DNA of 54,905 nucleotides, taken from contig CAZULC010000014.1 of assembly GCA_964621165.1 (NCBI GenBank), positions 1-54,905 of the forward strand, read 5' to 3'. How positions within the stretch are numbered: the stretch's first letter is position 1; every line of letters starts with the position of its first letter. The notes under the pieces are model-generated. The model had not been told where the DNA came from, searched no databases, and saw only the letters and a list, made by a program, of their open reading frames with translations. Shown here piece after piece: positions 52,259 to 54,905 of the stretch. The position numbers and the translations under genes were made by a program. The stretch is from UMGS1696 sp964621165. Its GTDB lineage: Bacteria > Bacillota > Clostridia > Oscillospirales > CAG-272.

Positions 52259-53030
52259 TTGCGATTTTCTCCTTAAAAAAGTTCTATAAATTCTCTCGTA
52301 AAGAAAGACCGGATGGAAGTCTGCCCGCTTTCGCGTGAGATGATGTTTCAATCTCTGTCCTTCCCCATTACAGTGTCGGCTTTCGCTTTTTCCATCGCTC
52401 CTTACCTGCATTTCCCATAAGTTTTCTTTACAGATTGCCGTCCGGTGTCAGTCATTTCGACTTCCCGGAGAAAATACAGGTTTACCACGTTTTGCGTAAT
52501 GAACAATGCGGGTTAGGTTCCGTTTCTCCGCCGACGGTTCTTATGTCCGTGTAACCTTACTATGGAAAAGGTTATCCGACCGCAATACCATTTTGGTTCA
52601 GGCTTATCAGCAGCTTTAGCCTATTCGTCTTTAACGGCGTTTATCAGCGATTTACATTACATAAATCATACCGCACAGCCAAGCTCCCAAACCGCATTGT
52701 TGCTTGCAGTTTATCGCGTCCGCTTCGCGGCTTCTGCTTGACCCTTAACGGGAGGGCTGCCTATTCACACCATGCTTCCTCACAGCCGTTGCCGACTGCT
52801 TTGGTGGTGCAAGGCTACTGCTGACGGAACAGCAGGTTCGGTCATTGCCGAACAATTAAATTACGTGACTTCGTGTCGCACCCAGAGGTACGCGTCAAAG
52901 GTTGCTTCTGTAACGTAACGGTAAATATGAACCTCGGGTTAGAGTTGCCCTGACGTACAATTCTGCCTTTGCGCTGCTCCAAATCCCCCAGGCGCCACGG
53001 ACAGTCGAGGTCATGCAAGGTTATGAGTTT
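51081..53030 (-). mobile_element. Truncated group II intron (domains I-IV only)
   Basis: Upstream of the broken RT the RNA part contains the conserved domain I string ACGTCAGGGCAACTCTAACC (about 52940-52965) and long stems. The 5' end is probably the GTGGCG near 53000. No domain V is present on the 3' side; the sequence instead runs into the methylase remnant at 51078. The 887 bases between the two RT genes are intron RNA, not coding sequence. Confidence 0.7.
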
Positions 53031-53082
53031 ATCTTATAGTGATAGGTAATCCTTTGAACTCACCTCCGGATTTTCCCCCACT

Positions 53083-53118
53083 CCAAACCGTGCATGAGAG
53101 TTTCCCCTCACACGGCTT
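53083..53118 (-). ncRNA. Group II intron domain V
   Basis: In sense GAAAGCCGTGTGAGGGGAAA followed by CTCTCATGCACGGTTT forms the 34-nt catalytic hairpin with a GAAA tetraloop and the AGC-type catalytic triad region. Domain VI follows. Confidence 0.88.
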
Positions 53119-53145
53119 TCCATCATTTACAAATTGTCATTCTAA

Positions 53146-54905
53146 TCAGCAACAGGATTCATCCGGCTTCTCAAACATGATTGCTTCGTTTCCTGCCAGT
53201 TTTCTGAGCTCATTCAGCTTATCAAGCTGGCTTTTGTTTAGCTGTACGGTTTGCATAATTGCAGAAATTGTCTCTTTTTGCGTTGCGTGTATCAGTCTGT
53301 GAACATGTTCATGCAGAATTATCAGGTTTACGTAGTCATCTCCGCCGCCCAGCGACTTTGGCGTTTTATAATGACAATGTATTTCTTCGACAGATAACTG
53401 CTCCTTTGTGACAGCGCATTTTCCCTGCTGTGCCACATAGAGGGATATACGGTTGTCGTTATAATCCACAGAGCAGCTCATGATAGGATTTCTCATGAGA
53501 ATGTGCGGTATTGCCATGTCCACACTCTCCAGATACTTGTGTATTTCCGCCCTTCCGGATGGTGTATATTTATTTATGGATTTTTTCACATGAACCGGCG
53601 GATGGTGCTGTATGTAGCCTATGGGCAGGAGAATATTCTTTCCTATGAAGCGTATTTTCCTGCTGTTCGCATACCGTCTTGCATATGCCGGTATGGGTTG
53701 ATTGCTTCGTCGCTGTACTCTTTCCTGTAGTCTGTTTTTTATAGCCATCTTAATCTCAAACGCTGTTTTCTGTATATCTGGTGAAGCGGAGGTCGCCATG
53801 CTATAGTAGTTGTGGACTCCCATAACAAAGCTGTTGTAGTCATTTATGACTTTGTATTCTTCCATTTCCTTAGACGAGTGTTGAATCGACTTGACCTTTT
53901 CCTTTGCCAATTCCTTAATCTTATCCATTGCCTTGGGTGCGATATGGGAGACAACCACATATTTACCGCCCCTGCCTTTGCGGACCTTGATTCTGAATCC
54001 CAGAAAATCTGAGTAATCATGTTTCAGATTCACGATTTTTGACTTTTCCGGGCTTATATCAAGTCCCAGACGTTCTTTCAGCCACGCCTTTGTTGCTTCA
54101 AACAGCTTTACGGCGTCGCTGTGTTTTCTGCAAAAGATTTTGAAGTCGTCGGCATACCTGACGATATAGCACTCTTTCAGCTTGGTTTTTCTGAGTTCGC
54201 GGTACTTTTTCGACTGGTCTTTTGTTCCGGTTTTATGGATTCGCCCACTGTATTCGTGCCTTGTCGGCATTCCTACCCATTGGCTCGTAATCCACCAGTC
54301 AAGCTCGTTGAGAACAATGTCGGACAGCAGTGGGGAGATGATTCCTCCCTGCGGCGTTCCTTTCACCGGAAAACCGATTCCTGCTACCTCTGCTTTCAGC
54401 ATGTCGGATATGATGCAAATCAGCTTTTTGTCATGTATACCCATCGCCCAGATTTGGCGAAGCAGCTTTCCGTGTTTCACATTGTCAAAGAAACCCTTTA
54501 TATCTATATCAATGACAATGTGAAGATAGCTTTTCTGCATATGCTTCTCAGCCTGTGCCAAAGCGTTCTCAACTCCGCGATTCGGTCGAAAACCATTGCT
54601 TGTATCGCAGAATTTTGCTTCACAGATTGGTTCCATCACCTGCAGTATACACTGCTGTATCAGTCTGTCCATTATGGTGGGTATTCCAAGCGGTCTGGTC
54701 TTGCCGTATCCCTTTGGAATCTCCTTCCGTCTGACAGATTGCGGCTGGTACCAGCTGAATTTCCGCTGAACCGTATTAATCAGCTCAGTTTCACTCATTT
54801 CTGCCAAGTATGTGATGTTCTTACCATCCGTACCGGGTGTTTTGCTTACTGCGTTCTTTTTCAGATTTCTATATGCTAACCTGATATTTTCTTCTGTTGT
54901 GATAA
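53146..54905 (-). CDS. ltrA: Group II intron reverse transcriptase/maturase with HNH (partial at 5' end)
   Basis: The frame is open from the window end (ITTEENIRLAYRNLKKNAVSKTPGTDGKN) to 53146, so the start is outside. RT motifs are intact: KTRPLGIPTIMDR, NGFRPNRG, IDIKGFFDNV, GTPQGGIISPLL and the catalytic YADD in IVRYADDF. A maturase domain and a C-terminal HNH endonuclease (AVTKEQLSVEEIHCHY with LHEHVHRLIH) follow. It should splice and mobilise its intron. Unlike the neighbour it has no lesions in the visible part. Confidence 0.92.
   Translation of the reverse strand, partial: ITTEENIRLAYRNLKKNAVSKTPGTDGKNITYLAEMSETELINTVQRKFSWYQPQSVRRKEIPKGYGKTRPLGIPTIMDRLIQQCILQVMEPICEAKFCDTSNGFRPNRGVENALAQAEKHMQKSYLHIVIDIDIKGFFDNVKHGKLLRQIWAMGIHDKKLICIISDMLKAEVAGIGFPVKGTPQGGIISPLLSDIVLNELDWWITSQWVGMPTRHEYSGRIHKTGTKDQSKKYRELRKTKLKECYIVRYADDFKIFCRKHSDAVKLFEATKAWLKERLGLDISPEKSKIVNLKHDYSDFLGFRIKVRKGRGGKYVVVSHIAPKAMDKIKELAKEKVKSIQHSSKEMEEYKVINDYNSFVMGVHNYYSMATSASPDIQKTAFEIKMAIKNRLQERVQRRSNQPIPAYARRYANSRKIRFIGKNILLPIGYIQHHPPVHVKKSINKYTPSGRAEIHKYLESVDMAIPHILMRNPIMSCSVDYNDNRISLYVAQQGKCAVTKEQLSVEEIHCHYKTPKSLGGGDDYVNLIILHEHVHRLIHATQKETISAIMQTVQLNKSQLDKLNELRKLAGNEAIMFEKPDESCC

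Larger units (their letters stand above)
53040..54905 (-). mobile_element. Second group II intron, 3' part (runs off window end)
   Basis: It comprises the RT-HNH frame, then domain V (53083-53118) and a domain VI hairpin that ends near 53040. The 5' part is outside the window. It lies immediately upstream of the truncated intron, about 40 bases from its presumed 5' end. Confidence 0.78.

Overview
The window looks like a chromosomal segment of a spore-forming, low-to-mid GC Clostridia bacterium (gut Oscillospirales type by inference). The support is spmA/spmB, an AbrB/SpoVT regulator with a CxxC tail, a T-box ahead of thrS, RNase J, CdaR-type and XRE regulators, Shine-Dalgarno-led genes and sigma-A promoters of the TTGACA-N17-TATAAT kind. 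Most housekeeping genes lie on the minus strand. No tRNA, rRNA or CRISPR array was seen.

Layout. (a) 1-5140: a RiPP-like locus on the minus strand. Two paralogous XRE-type regulators are followed by two small peptides with a Cys about every nine residues, a radical SAM/SPASM maturase and an ABC exporter that runs off the window. (b) 5260-10515: a graveyard of conjugative-element genes (MobC, DUF3846/DUF3849-like, a DNA methylase/helicase tail, an RlmD-type tail, SLH repeats, two copies of a cysteine-rich papain-like-fold candidate), nearly all broken by stops, frameshifts or deletion junctions. (c) 10613-15502: a winged-helix regulator with a heterodimeric ABC exporter. (d) 15651-26147: housekeeping genes in a likely ftsE-ftsX-M23-S41-greA-lysS operon, with a WalR-like box upstream, a CdaR-type regulator, rsmE and a NUDIX hydrolase. 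(e) 26316-33115: uraA with a structured leader, a free-standing ncRNA with its own promoter and terminator, cinA, a divergent oxidoreductase/sulfatase pair and the thrS T-box. (f) 33207-42222: thrS, uppP-U32-Dabb-rnj, spmAB and abrB. (g) 42261-43285: a decayed secreted papain-like protein. (h) 43554-50464: the F-type ATP synthase operon. (i) 50596-54905: another conjugative-element remnant abutting a truncated group II intron, preceded by a second, apparently intact, group II intron with an RT-HNH protein.

The most unusual content is in the ATP synthase operon. There are no separate delta and alpha genes. One 746-codon frame reads through a second b-like membrane helix and stalk, a delta-like C-terminal domain and a complete alpha subunit. 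Two copies of an approximately 150-167 nt structured element sit directly upstream of this fusion and of atpD, and they share a compensatory base-pair change. An in-frame TTG with a Shine-Dalgarno sequence inside the fusion would give a normal-sized free alpha subunit.

The other strong candidates are the nine-residue Cys-periodic peptide pair with its SPASM maturase, and the palindrome-controlled ncRNA at about 28.4 kb. All functional statements come from reading the sequence and recalling families; no database search was run.
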